Source: Streptomyces sp. H39-S7
Lineage (GTDB): Bacteria > Actinomycetota > Actinomycetes > Streptomycetales > Streptomycetaceae
Length of the DNA stretch: 64,000 bases
NCBI RefSeq assembly: GCF_027158205.1
Contig: NZ_JAPVLU010000009.1
Coordinates: 1 to 64,000 of the forward strand
Reading direction: 5' to 3'
Every line of letters begins with the position of its first letter. Within the stretch, counting starts at the first letter, position 1. A program made the position numbers and the translations under genes. A model generated the notes under the pieces. It searched no databases. It saw only the letters and a program-made list of their open reading frames with translations, and was not told the origin of the DNA. Of the stretch, positions 52,331-61,129 are shown piece after piece.

Positions 52331-52990
52331 CGCCCTGGCCACCTGGCCACCTGGTGCACCATCAGGACTGGGATCGACTGGGCCTCCGCAGCACGTGACA
52401 CACCGGCTCCCGTCACCGCGACCGTGGACGGCCTCGCGCAGTGGTGCGCTGCGGGGGGCCGCCTCTCCGACCCGGCCCGAGGCGAGCACCTGCTCGCCGC
52501 GCTGGCCCGATCGCGCGCAGACGCCTTCCACCGGCGACCCCTCACCTACACCCTGCTGGCCGGATGGCAGCGGCTTGTCCTCGACCTGCCCCAGGTTCCG
52601 TTCCGACAAGGCGACGCTTTCGCCAAGGGGGGCCGGGAACGCTACGCGCTGACCCCGCACACCCGGCGGGACTTCGAGCACTGCCTGCGCCAGAGCGCCG
52701 ACCGGGCACTCCCCCTGGCCTCCCGTGCGGCCAGGGCCTACCTGGACGTGGCGTTCTTCCACCCCTTCGCGGACGGCAATGCCCGCCTGGCCATGCTCGC
52801 CCTCGCCTACATCCTGGAGCGGGAGGGAATCCGGCTGGATCAACCCGGTCCCCTGCAAACGACCCGCTACGCGGACGATGCCGCCGGCGCCGCCGACCTG
52901 GCCACCCTGGTCTCCGTCCTCATCCGCTCAACCCACCGCCGGGCGACCGCGGCCCGCGCTGACGAGCACGACCCGCTCCGGCTCACCTGA
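52320..52990 (+). pseudogene. Fic/DOC-family gene frameshifted by an 8-bp tandem duplication
   Basis: From GTG 52320 the frame reads MTTDALATW and then breaks at a tandem duplication of CCACCTGG (52339-52346, 52347-52354). Removing one copy joins it to TIRTGIDWASAARDTPAP and the whole Fic protein. The intact remainder can only start at GTG 52424, giving 188 residues. The Fic motif is HPFADGNARLAM (113-124 of that form); canonical is HPFx(D/E)GNGRxxR, so Gly and the last Arg are changed. Fic proteins AMPylate or phosphorylate partner proteins. It may be inactive, phase-variable, or an assembly artefact. Confidence 0.7.
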
Positions 52991-53016
52991 CCGGTGGCCA
53001 AGGCATGACCGCTTGA

Positions 53017-53035
53017 GTCTCCCGTCGGGGGAGAC
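53017..53035. promoter_or_regulatory. MerR-type operator
   Basis: GTCTCCC-GTCGG-GGGAGAC is a perfect 7-bp inverted repeat that begins inside a TTGAGT -35-like hexamer (53013-53018). MerR proteins bind such repeats in a long promoter spacer. It ends 6 bp before the MerR start, suggesting autoregulation and a very short or absent leader. Confidence 0.6.
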
Positions 53036-53041
53036 AGCAAG

Positions 53042-53989
53042 GTGGAGGACATGAACGGCGACACGCTCTACGCGATCGGTGACATTGCCCGGCGGACCGG
53101 GCTGACGGTGAAGACCATCCGGTTCTACTCCGACGCGGGGATCGTGCCGCCGACCGACCGGAGCCCTGCCGGCTACCGGCTCTACGACATCGACGCGGTC
53201 ACCCGTCTCGACCTCGTGCGCACGCTGCGCGACCTCGGGCTCGACCTTGCCGCCATCAGGAAGGTCCTCAACCGGGAGGTCTCCGTCCCCGAAGTGGCCG
53301 CGGCGCACGCCGACGCCCTGGAGGTGCAGATACGAACTCTCCGACTGCGGCGATCAGTGTTGAGAGCGGTGGCGAAGCGTGGCCCAACACCTGAGGAGCT
53401 GGATCTCATGCACAGACTCGCCAAGCTGTCCGACAGTGAACGACAGCGGCTGGTGACCGACTTCATCGACGACACCTTCGGCGGCCTCGACGCCAACCCG
53501 GAGTTCGTGGCCATGATGCGTTCCGCCATGCCCCAACTTCCCGACGATCCGGCCCCCGAACAGGTCGAGGCCTGGGTCGAACTCGGAGAGCTGTGCCAGG
53601 ACACGGACTTCCGGGCCTCCATACGACGGATGGCCGAGCACCAGGCTGCGGAGCGAGCGCAGGGCGACACGACCGGGCTGCATCATGATCTGACCACGGC
53701 CGTGCGTGAGCAGGTCAGTGCCGCTCTCGCAGCGGATATTGAGCCAACGTCCGCCCAGGCAGAGCATGTTGTCGATTCCCTCACCCATCTCTATGCGGAG
53801 ACCTTCGGCCGGGCCGACGACGCAGACCTGCGCCAGTGGCTCGTCACCCGGTTGGAGACCGGCACCGACCCCAGGGCGGAGCGCTACTGGCAGCTTCTGT
53901 CGACCATCAACGGCTGGCCGGTACCGCCCACGCTCACGCCGGTCTTCGCCTGGTTCACCACCGCTCTGCGCGCTCACATGTCCCAGTAG
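53042..53989 (+). CDS. MerR-family transcriptional regulator
   Basis: 315 residues from GTG 53042, supported by GGGGGAGA upstream; ATG 53051 is the alternative. The MerR HTH (YAIGDIARRTGLTVKTIRFYSDAGIVPPTDRSPAGYRLYD) is followed by the dimerisation helix. The 200-residue C-terminal helical domain resembles ligand-binding TipAS-like regulators in size but not clearly in sequence. Probably autoregulated; other targets unknown. Confidence 0.85.
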   Translation: MEDMNGDTLYAIGDIARRTGLTVKTIRFYSDAGIVPPTDRSPAGYRLYDIDAVTRLDLVRTLRDLGLDLAAIRKVLNREVSVPEVAAAHADALEVQIRTLRLRRSVLRAVAKRGPTPEELDLMHRLAKLSDSERQRLVTDFIDDTFGGLDANPEFVAMMRSAMPQLPDDPAPEQVEAWVELGELCQDTDFRASIRRMAEHQAAERAQGDTTGLHHDLTTAVREQVSAALAADIEPTSAQAEHVVDSLTHLYAETFGRADDADLRQWLVTRLETGTDPRAERYWQLLSTINGWPVPPTLTPVFAWFTTALRAHMSQ

Positions 53990-54812
53990 GGCAGGCCTGA
54001 CGAAGCCGCGCGCAGAGCTCCCGGCGGGCACGTGGTGATTCTTCTTGGCCCGACGCTTCGCGATCGTGAGCGGAGCGTCGGGGCATGCCTTGCACCGCGG
54101 CAGACAGCGCGCCGTGGGGGTTGCCGCGTGCACCGTGCTCCTCAGGTCATCTGCGCGGCCGGATCGTCGCGCGAGCAGGTGGCGGAGGACGGGCAGCGCG
54201 CCCTGGCAATGGCCTGGTAGCGGCCTGGATGGTCTGCACGGTTGCTGCGGATGGCGCTCCGCGCACCGTCGCCCCGACTCTTCGTACCCCTGCCTGCGCA
54301 TGGCGAGCCCTTCAGAAATGGCGCACGCAGACGTCTTGTCACTGACTGACGCCCAGACCTACGCTGCGGTAACTGACCCGCGAGTAACCACGCTGTTCCG
54401 TACGGTCCTTGGCATGCGCCGGCTGCATCCGAGGAGGTCAGGTGCCATCCACCGCCGCGGACCCGGTCCTGGTTGGGCAACCCGACGGCCGCCTGATCGG
54501 ACGGCAATCCCCCCTGAAGGAGTCGCTCATGCTCACGGCAGGCAGACGTGTGCTGCTCCCCGATGCCGCCGGGCTCACAGCCACGAGCGCGAAAGGGAGC
54601 CGGACGGTCCGCGGCACGAGGCGTGGGACGACCCCGACGCCGCGGCCACGATCCTCCGAGCGTCGCTGACGTCCTCGACGGTGCGCTGATCCCCGGCACG
54701 AACCGGCGCCCGCGACCCGTCGATGTCCATCGCCGCTGTGGCCTAACGCCCCAGGGACATCACCGCGAACGACATCGGCACGCTCATCTCAACGACGAAC
54801 GAGGAGCACACC
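53990..54812. other. 823-bp region without a confident gene
   Basis: Apart from a weak 75-codon frame, I find no protein I can support here on either strand. Long open frames exist because of GC content, but none has family features. Protein-like scraps such as HEAWDDPDAAATILRASL (about 54600-54680) suggest decayed coding DNA. Confidence 0.4.
54442..54669 (+). CDS. Small ORF with good ribosome binding site, doubtful
   Basis: 75 codons from GTG 54442, preceded by GAGGAGG 4 bp upstream. The first 45 residues (ADPVLVGQPDGRLIGRQSPL, then KESLMLTAGRRVLLPDAA) look protein-like; the end is Arg/Thr/Pro-rich and does not. It may be a frameshifted remnant. No family recognised. Confidence 0.25.
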   Translation: MPSTAADPVLVGQPDGRLIGRQSPLKESLMLTAGRRVLLPDAAGLTATSAKGSRTVRGTRRGTTPTPRPRSSERR

Positions 54813-56237
54813 TTGAGCCGCAAGAGAATCCGTTCCCGTTCCACCCTCGCCGGCCCCGCAACCCGATACACCGCACATCCGGCCGCGGTAACGGACCGCC
54901 GCAGCCCGTCCGCCGGTCTGCGTCTGCTGGCCGGCGTGGTGGCCGCCGGCACAGTCTGCGCGGGCCTGTCGGCGGTCCCGGCCTCTGCGGCCACGACGGA
55001 GCCCGTCGTCTCGCGCGGGGTCACCATCCCCGAGTTCTACAACCCACCGACCGAACTGCCCTCCGCGAACGGCGCGTTGATCCGCACCGAGGCCTTGCCG
55101 CTCGGGCTGAGCATCCCCGGTCTGGACGGCCGCCCCATGCCGGGCACCGCGACCCGCCTGATGTACAAGTCCACCGACTCGTCCGGGCTGCCCGTCGCCG
55201 TGACCGGCGCCTACATCGAGCCCACGGCCGCCTGGAAGGGCACCGGACCCCGCCCCCTGGTCGCGCTGGCCTCGGGCACCATGGGCCAAGGCGACCAGTG
55301 CGCACCGTCCTTCGCCCTGCAGCACCCGCTGACCCTCACCGGCGACACGGTGATCGTGGGCTACGAGGCGCTGGCGATCTACCGTCTGCTGGCAACCGGC
55401 GCGGCGGTCGTCGTCACCGACTACGTCGGACTCGGCTCCACCGACCGCCTGCACACCTACGTCAACCGCCTCGACGAGGCGCACGCCCTGCTGGACGCCG
55501 CCCGCGCCGCCCACGCCGTCCCCGGAGCATCGATCACCCCGGCGTCCCGCACCGGCCTGTACGGCTACAGCCAGGGCGGCGGCGCGAGCGCCGCCGCCGC
55601 GGAGCTCCAACCGTCCTACGCGCCCGACGTCCCGCTCGCCGGCACCTATGCCGGCGCACCGCCGGCCGACCTCACCTCGGTCATGAAGGGCATCGACGGC
55701 AGTGCGCTCGCCGGTGCGCTGGCCTGGTCGATCAGCGGATTCGCCCAGGCCGACCCCGATCTGCGCGCGGTCGTCGAGGCGAACATCAGCACCACCGGCA
55801 AGGCCGCCCTCGTGGACGCGTCGACCATGTGCGTCGGCGACGCGCTCTTCGGCTACGGCTTCACCAAGAGCGGCAAGTGGACCAAGAACGGCCAGTCCAT
55901 CGCCGACATCATCGCCGCCGAACCCAGCGCGCAGGCCGCCTTGAACAAGCAGCGCATCGGCACGCTCAAGCCGACCGGCCCGGTGCGGGTGGCCACCGGC
56001 GTCCAGGACGACATCGTTCCCCACGCGCAGGCGCGGCAACTGGCCGTCGACTGGTGCCGCAAGGGTGCCAACGTCACCTACGACCCCATCAACCTGCCGA
56101 ACCTCGGCGACAAGATCCTCACCAACCACGTCGTGCCGCTCATCACCGACCAGGGCGACGCCATCGCCTGGCTGACCGACCGCCTCTCCGGCAAGCCGTC
56201 CCTCTCCAACTGCTGGACGATGCCCCTCCAACCCTGA
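54813..56237 (+). CDS. Secreted lipase (LIP/secretory-lipase family)
   Basis: 474 residues from TTG 54813; GAGGAG precedes it by 6 bp. A long signal peptide (about 1-60, ending ASAATT) leads to an alpha/beta-hydrolase of the secretory lipase type: GTMGQGDQCAPS, VVVTDYVGLGSTD and the nucleophile elbow GYSQGG (Ser253). The C-terminal VATGVQDDIVPHAQARQLAVDWC holds the Asp, and LTNHVVP is a likely site of the His. It would hydrolyse lipids or esters outside the cell. Confidence 0.83.
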   Translation: MSRKRIRSRSTLAGPATRYTAHPAAVTDRRSPSAGLRLLAGVVAAGTVCAGLSAVPASAATTEPVVSRGVTIPEFYNPPTELPSANGALIRTEALPLGLSIPGLDGRPMPGTATRLMYKSTDSSGLPVAVTGAYIEPTAAWKGTGPRPLVALASGTMGQGDQCAPSFALQHPLTLTGDTVIVGYEALAIYRLLATGAAVVVTDYVGLGSTDRLHTYVNRLDEAHALLDAARAAHAVPGASITPASRTGLYGYSQGGGASAAAAELQPSYAPDVPLAGTYAGAPPADLTSVMKGIDGSALAGALAWSISGFAQADPDLRAVVEANISTTGKAALVDASTMCVGDALFGYGFTKSGKWTKNGQSIADIIAAEPSAQAALNKQRIGTLKPTGPVRVATGVQDDIVPHAQARQLAVDWCRKGANVTYDPINLPNLGDKILTNHVVPLITDQGDAIAWLTDRLSGKPSLSNCWTMPLQP

Positions 56238-56353
56238 CCCCACCCGCACCCGCCCCAACCCGCCGCGTCCACCGGAGAGCAACACCCCGGTGGACGCGGC
56301 ATGCCGTGCGACTGGGCGCGGTCAGTGGCCGGCGGCCGTCCAGACGCGACCGG

Positions 56354-57418
56354 TCAGACCGCGACCGACTCTTCCAGTTCTTGCTCCACCTCGGCCGGCG
56401 TCTCGGCGGGGGCTTCGGTGCCTCGGCGGGCGGCGCGGGCCTCGACGATGCCCGCCACGCAGGCCAGGGCCAGGCCGCCGATCAGCCACAGGACCAGCTT
56501 GGCCACCTGCGCGGCAAGTCCGTCGCTGCCGAAGTAGACCAGGCTGCGGGTGCCCTCGACGAAGCCTGATCCGTTCCAGAAGGTGTGGAGGGCGGCGAAG
56601 AAGCCGTTCTGCATCTCGGGCCGGAAGATCCCGCCGGAGCTGGTGAAGTTGAGCATGACGAAGAGGACCATCAGGCCGAGCGTCGTCCAGCGCTTCAGGA
56701 ACGAGTGCAGTCCGGTGCCCGCCAGCAGGATTCCCGCGGAGTAGACCCAGGCCATCCCCCACACCCCCCACAGGCCGTGGTCGACGAGGTGGAAGAGCGG
56801 ACCGGCGAGGGCGACGCCGATCACGCTGACGACCAGGGACGTCGCGACCGCCAGCAGGGCGCGTACCCGCATCGGCAGGACGCCGCCCACTCCCCCGATC
56901 ACCGCGACGGAGGCGTAGGAGCCGATGCTGAGCGCGACGAGCAGGAAGAAGATGCCCTGGCCGGTCGGGTCGTGCGGCGTCGACGGCACGACATCCGTCA
57001 CGGCCAGCGGGGCTCCCTGCCGCGCGGCTATCGGGGTGAAGACCTTCTGCACCACGGTGGCGGTGGTGTCCGAACCGGCGGACGCCACCAGCAGTACGGG
57101 AGCCTTGGCGTCCATGACGTAGGCGCCGAAGATGTCCCGCGACTCGAGCTGACGCTCCGCCGCCGCCCGGTCGGCGACGGTGCGGACCGCCAGCTTGCCG
57201 TCCGAGGTGTCGTTCAGGGTCTGGGCGAGCACCTGGGCGCTGGGACCCGAGCCGACGACCGCGACCGGCAGGTGGTGCGGCGCCGGGTCGGCGAACGCGC
57301 CCAGGTAGGCAAGTCCCATGCCGACACACATCAGCACGGGGGTGAGCAGGTGGACGACCACATGGCGGAGCCCTCCGGAGGGGGCTGCCGGCCGGCTGTG
57401 GTGGGAGGGGGAGGTCAT
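56354..57418 (-). CDS. DUF3533/ABC-2-like membrane protein
   Basis: 354 residues from ATG 57418. One N-terminal TM helix (about 20-40) is followed by a 120-residue extracytoplasmic part (HHLPVAVVGSGPSAQVLAQTLND, RDIFGAYVMD) and five TM helices. This is the YhgE/Pip or DUF3533 layout, related to ABC-2 permeases, without an ATPase. Divergent from a MarR regulator with paired operators. Probably a regulated export or envelope-stress protein. Confidence 0.75.
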   Translation of the reverse strand: MTSPSHHSRPAAPSGGLRHVVVHLLTPVLMCVGMGLAYLGAFADPAPHHLPVAVVGSGPSAQVLAQTLNDTSDGKLAVRTVADRAAAERQLESRDIFGAYVMDAKAPVLLVASAGSDTTATVVQKVFTPIAARQGAPLAVTDVVPSTPHDPTGQGIFFLLVALSIGSYASVAVIGGVGGVLPMRVRALLAVATSLVVSVIGVALAGPLFHLVDHGLWGVWGMAWVYSAGILLAGTGLHSFLKRWTTLGLMVLFVMLNFTSSGGIFRPEMQNGFFAALHTFWNGSGFVEGTRSLVYFGSDGLAAQVAKLVLWLIGGLALACVAGIVEARAARRGTEAPAETPAEVEQELEESVAV

Positions 57419-57437
57419 CGTCGCGGCTCGCAAACTA

Positions 57438-57476
57438 GTTGGCTTATACAACCGTCTTTACGTTGTACTATACAAC
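57438..57476. promoter_or_regulatory. Two MarR operators
   Basis: GTTGTACTATACAAC (57462-57476) is a perfect 6-bp inverted repeat; GTTGGCTTATACAAC (57438-57452) differs from it at three positions. Their centres are 24 bp apart, in the AT-rich 78-bp gap between the membrane protein and MarR genes. Confidence 0.7.
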
Positions 57477-57496
57477 TACTTTCGAAAGGCCGAACC

Positions 57497-57934
57497 ATGG
57501 ACCCCCGCGACGAACACGTCGAGATCATCCAGCGCGAGATGACCGCCTTCGCGCGCCGCGCCCGCGCCGCCGCCGCGCGCATGCACCCCGAGCTGTCACT
57601 CGTCTCCTTCACCCTGCTCGCCCACCTGGAGGACGAGCAGGGCTGCCGCGCGGCGGATCTCGCGGCGCACTACCTGCTCGACAAGTCGACGGTCAGCCGT
57701 CAGGTCGCCGCCCTGGAGAGCCTCGGTTACGTCGAGCGCCGCCCCGACCCCGCCGACCACCGGTCCCACGTCCTGCACCTCACCGCGGCCGGACTCCGTA
57801 CCCTCGCCCAGGTCACCGGCCGCCGCCGGACCGCCTTCCACGAGCGGCTGGCCGACTGGGATCCCGAGGACCTCCGCCGCTTCGCCGACTACCTCCTGCG
57901 CTACAACGACAGTGGCGCCGCGCAGCAGGAGTGA
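57497..57934 (+). CDS. MarR-family transcriptional regulator
   Basis: 145 residues from ATG 57497. The winged HTH is clear (CRAADLAAHYLLDKSTVSRQVAALESLGYVERRPDPADHRSHVLHLT), with the DxRS wing motif. It is divergent from the DUF3533 membrane protein and should repress it through the two operators between them. Confidence 0.86.
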   Translation: MDPRDEHVEIIQREMTAFARRARAAAARMHPELSLVSFTLLAHLEDEQGCRAADLAAHYLLDKSTVSRQVAALESLGYVERRPDPADHRSHVLHLTAAGLRTLAQVTGRRRTAFHERLADWDPEDLRRFADYLLRYNDSGAAQQE

Positions 57935-58254
57935 GTGCCCTAGAACCGGGCGCCAAGGCCACGTCGCGGTCGGGGACATCCGGCCGGACACCTGTCCACG
58001 GCCGAAGCGCGCAGCCCGCGAGCAGGGCCCGCTCACCCATTCGGCGTGCCGGCCGACGGCTTGCCCTCTCGTACCGCAGAAACGCGATGAACTGGGCGGA
58101 TACCGATAACCAGCAGGCACCACGCCGGTGGAACCGCCTCTTCACGGCCGGGCCGCGCTGCGGTCCGCGCAAGGCTGGGCTTGCGTTGTCACTGTGAGCC
58201 AGGGTTCCTCGCGGTGCGTGGTGCTGCGCCCGGTGCTTGCTGGAGGTTCATCAC
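57935..58254. other. 320-bp gap without a gene
   Basis: No supported protein on either strand. The last 60 bases must contain the promoter of the small surface protein; GGAGG at 58241-58245 is its ribosome binding site. Confidence 0.4.
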
Positions 58255-58692
58255 ATGCGCGCCATATCCACCCTGTGCGGTACCGCTGCCCTGGGCGCCG
58301 CTCTCGCCCTGACCGTGCCGGCGGCCCACGCTGCTGCCCCGCAGCCCACGACCACCGCGTGTGCGAGGGCCGTGGCGGACGCGCAGACGGCGGAAGCGGC
58401 GTACAGCGCAGCGGTCGAGGACTACAAGAAGACCATCGCGGTCGGTGGCCACCCCGGCACGGCGGAGCAGGACAACGTCACCAAGCTGGAGATCGAGGCC
58501 AACGCCGCCGCGTCCACCGCGGCGCGCGCGTGCCCGGACGCCAAGGTCCCCAGCGGCACCATGCACACCGGCGTCGGCTCCACCAGCGAGGGCACCAACA
58601 TCGGAGACCTCGCGGCGGGCGGCGCCCTGATCGGCGCGGTCGGCATCGGCGCGCTGATGCTGCGCCGCCGTCACAACGGCGACCAGATCTGA
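58255..58692 (+). CDS. Small secreted protein with C-terminal membrane anchor
   Basis: 145 residues from ATG 58255. A signal peptide (1-26, ending AHAAAP) is followed by a helical part with two Cys, a short linker and a C-terminal hydrophobic helix plus RRRHNGDQI tail. The layout is that of a sortase substrate, but no LPxTG or LAxTG motif is seen (TSEGTNIGD stands before the helix). A class F sortase gene follows after a strong hairpin. Confidence 0.65.
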   Translation: MRAISTLCGTAALGAALALTVPAAHAAAPQPTTTACARAVADAQTAEAAYSAAVEDYKKTIAVGGHPGTAEQDNVTKLEIEANAAASTAARACPDAKVPSGTMHTGVGSTSEGTNIGDLAAGGALIGAVGIGALMLRRRHNGDQI

Positions 58693-58721
58693 CCGGAAGG
58701 ACTCCGGCGGCCGCATGCCGA

Positions 58722-58759
58722 GTCCGCGTGCCCCGCCCACCAGGGCGGGGCACGCGGAC
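58722..58759. terminator. 17-bp perfect hairpin terminator
   Basis: Arms 58722-58738 and 58743-58759 with an ACCA loop, 30 bp after the stop of the small surface protein. It separates that gene from the sortase, so they have different transcripts or a strongly attenuated read-through. Confidence 0.7.
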
Positions 58760-58842
58760 ACGGCGCGGAGCCCGATCACAGGACGCGCACACGCCGCCGA
58801 CCGGTGTCCCACCGGGCGGCCGACACACCTTTTGGGGAACGA

Positions 58843-59583
58843 GTGGACCGACCCGCCCGCCTGCACTCGCGTTTCCGTTCGCAGTGGGCGCAGTGGGCAC
58901 TGCCGGCTCTTGTGATGGTGGCCCTGGGAATCGGACTGATCCACCACGGCCTGCAGAGTCCGACGCCACCGCCGCAGCCGACCGCGGCGCAGAGGTTTCC
59001 GGCCCACGCCAACCCGCCCCCACCCGTCCCGATCCCTCGCACCGCCCCGATCTCCCCCGCCATCCCGGTCTCCCCCACCGTCATGGCTCAGCCGATGCCG
59101 ACGCCAGCACCGGCACCGGCGAAACCGACGCGAGTACGGATCCCGTCGATCCGCGTCAACGCTCCCCTGACCGGGCTTTCCCTGACGAGCGACGGGAAGC
59201 TGGCCTCACCCCCCGAGACCGACCGCAACCTGGCCGGCTGGTACCAGGACGGCACCAGGCCGGGATCCGTCGGTACCGCCATCATCGGCGGCCACGTCGA
59301 CACCCACTCCGGCCGGGCGGTCTTCTACAACCTGGGCGCCCTCCGGAAGGGCAGCCTGATCGACATCGACCGCGCCGACGGCACCGTCGTGCGATTCACC
59401 ATCGACGCCGTCGAGGCCTACACCGACAAGCAGTTCCCCAATGACAAGGTGTACGGAGCGGCCCAACGCCCCGAGCTGCGCCTGATCACCTGCGGCGGGG
59501 GCTTCGACAAGCGCCGCCAGCGGTACCTGGGCAACGTCGTCGCCTTCGCCCACCTCACCGACACCCGGCGTGCCCTTCCCTGA
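58843..59583 (+). CDS. Class F sortase
   Basis: 246 residues from GTG 58843 with GGGGAA upstream. One N-terminal TM helix (16-36), a Pro-rich linker (40-95) and the sortase domain. Catalytic residues are His151 (IIGGHVDTHSG), Cys217 (LITCGGG) and Arg225 (FDKRRQRY). The TLTC motif is LITC here, usual for class F. It would anchor surface proteins to peptidoglycan; candidates are the protein at 58255 and the LAXTG protein at 61130. Confidence 0.85.
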   Translation: MDRPARLHSRFRSQWAQWALPALVMVALGIGLIHHGLQSPTPPPQPTAAQRFPAHANPPPPVPIPRTAPISPAIPVSPTVMAQPMPTPAPAPAKPTRVRIPSIRVNAPLTGLSLTSDGKLASPPETDRNLAGWYQDGTRPGSVGTAIIGGHVDTHSGRAVFYNLGALRKGSLIDIDRADGTVVRFTIDAVEAYTDKQFPNDKVYGAAQRPELRLITCGGGFDKRRQRYLGNVVAFAHLTDTRRALP

Positions 59584-59603
59584 GTCCTCTCTGCTGGTGC
59601 GGG

Positions 59604-60626
59604 CTACGGCCCAGGCGGCAAGCGCCGGGTCCGACGCCAGTACGAGCGGGCGGCCACGGTCAGTGCGAGTCCGTACACGGCGAAGGCTGCGATGCCGATC
59701 CAGCTGACCAGCAGCGCATCGTGCGCGGAATGGAAGTCACCGCGCCGCAACGTCACCGCGCCTGCCGACACGAGGGCCAGGTAGCCGGACCCGAACACGC
59801 CGTAGGGAAGCAAGGTCGCCGCGCCGAGCAGGGCTGGGGTCAGCGGGAGCCAGCGCGGGACGCGGCGGTCGTGCAGGAACACCGTCCAGCGAGGGAAGAC
59901 CTGACCCCAGGGACGGACCAGGCCCCACAGCAGGAACACGCCGAACGCGGCCAACAGCGCGGTGGCGTCCAGGCCCCAGGACTCCAAGGTCAACCAGATT
60001 CCCGACGCGCCGTTGCGCTGGGAGATCGCACGCATCTCCTCGCCGGACGTCCCGGCGAAAGTGCCGCCGCAGGCCCAGGTCACCTTCATCACCGTGTAGG
60101 GGACGAAGGCCAGGGTCCCGGCCCAGGCGATGAGTTGCACCGGCCGCGGGGCGGCGGAGGGCTCCGGCGCTGCGATCTCGCCGACCGGTCGGCGATCGGA
60201 GCGGGCGGTGGCCGCGAGCAGGAGGGCGCCTGCGGCCGCCAGGGCGTGGTTCGCAGCGGCGGTCCACCTGTCCGCACCCTGACCGAACAACAGTGTGACG
60301 ACATCCATCAGCAGGCTGAACGCGGCGGCGCCGGCCAGCGCGCACACCACCCAGAGCAGCCTCCGCAGGGGTGTCCGCAATCCGTAGCGCGTCACCGCAG
60401 CACCGAGCAGCGCAGCTGTCACCGCCATCACCACGACCGCCCACCCCAAGGCGGCCGGCTCAGAGCCCCGATGGAGGAACAGCGGCACCCCACCGGCCAC
60501 ACATGCCAGCGCGAACCCGGTGTACAACACCGCCCACATCGTCGTGGCCCAGCCCACCCAGTGCGGCCACCGCTGCCACCAAAGACGCCACCACGTCGTC
60601 GCTCCCGTTACCTCTGCACCAGCCAT
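59604..60626 (-). CDS. Polytopic membrane protein, unknown function
   Basis: 340 residues from MAGAEVTGATTWWRLWWQRW. About eight to nine TM helices; conserved-looking loops are YTVMKVTWACGGTFAGTSGEEM and RRLLWVVCALAGAA. I recognise it only as an actinobacterial multi-pass protein. Convergent with the sortase gene (20 bp between stops). Confidence 0.7.
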   Translation of the reverse strand: MAGAEVTGATTWWRLWWQRWPHWVGWATTMWAVLYTGFALACVAGGVPLFLHRGSEPAALGWAVVVMAVTAALLGAAVTRYGLRTPLRRLLWVVCALAGAAAFSLLMDVVTLLFGQGADRWTAAANHALAAAGALLLAATARSDRRPVGEIAAPEPSAAPRPVQLIAWAGTLAFVPYTVMKVTWACGGTFAGTSGEEMRAISQRNGASGIWLTLESWGLDATALLAAFGVFLLWGLVRPWGQVFPRWTVFLHDRRVPRWLPLTPALLGAATLLPYGVFGSGYLALVSAGAVTLRRGDFHSAHDALLVSWIGIAAFAVYGLALTVAARSYWRRTRRLPPGP

Positions 60627-61129
60627 GCTCCGACCGTCGCATCGACCTCCACATCCGACGTCGGCCACTTGAACGATCCGTGTCCCTCGCCCGGGTGAGC
60701 CGGCTGTACGACCTGCGTATGCGTCAGCGGCGGCCGCCTTCCCCGGCATGTCGCGAGGGGGCTCAATGCCCCGCGTGCACTGGACGGTGCCGTGGCGCGC
60801 GGATAACCCAGCGCGGCCGCGCGTTCGTTCGCGATGGACGCTTCCCCGTCGGTGATCACGATCCGGACCACGGGCAGCCCGTTCTACGCCCTTTACGCAA
60901 GAATGCCCCGCAGTTCTGCCGCATTTCATCGCATTGCCCGTTTGTTGAACAATTGACAAGGATGGTCACTGCCATGAAGATGCGTCGTGATCCCGGCTTC
61001 GGGGCTGCCGGGTGCTTCCCCCCTCCTCCCGGTATGGCCCATGCCCGCATTGACGTGCGGCGCACGGTGAATTGGTCTCGTGTGCGGCCGGGGTCTTCGT
61101 GTTGTTCGTTGAGGAAGGGGTGTTCGTCG
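60627..61129. other. 503-bp gap before the LAXTG protein gene
   Basis: No supported gene. TTGTTGAACAATTGACAAGG (60941-60960) is an AT-rich stretch with the palindrome TTGAACAATTGA-like arms and is the likely promoter area of the downstream surface protein. Confidence 0.4.

Noticed and set aside
54142-54699. 185-codon reverse ORF
   Set aside because: Composition is random-like, there is no ribosome binding site, and the N-terminus is antisense to the small forward ORF; no family features.
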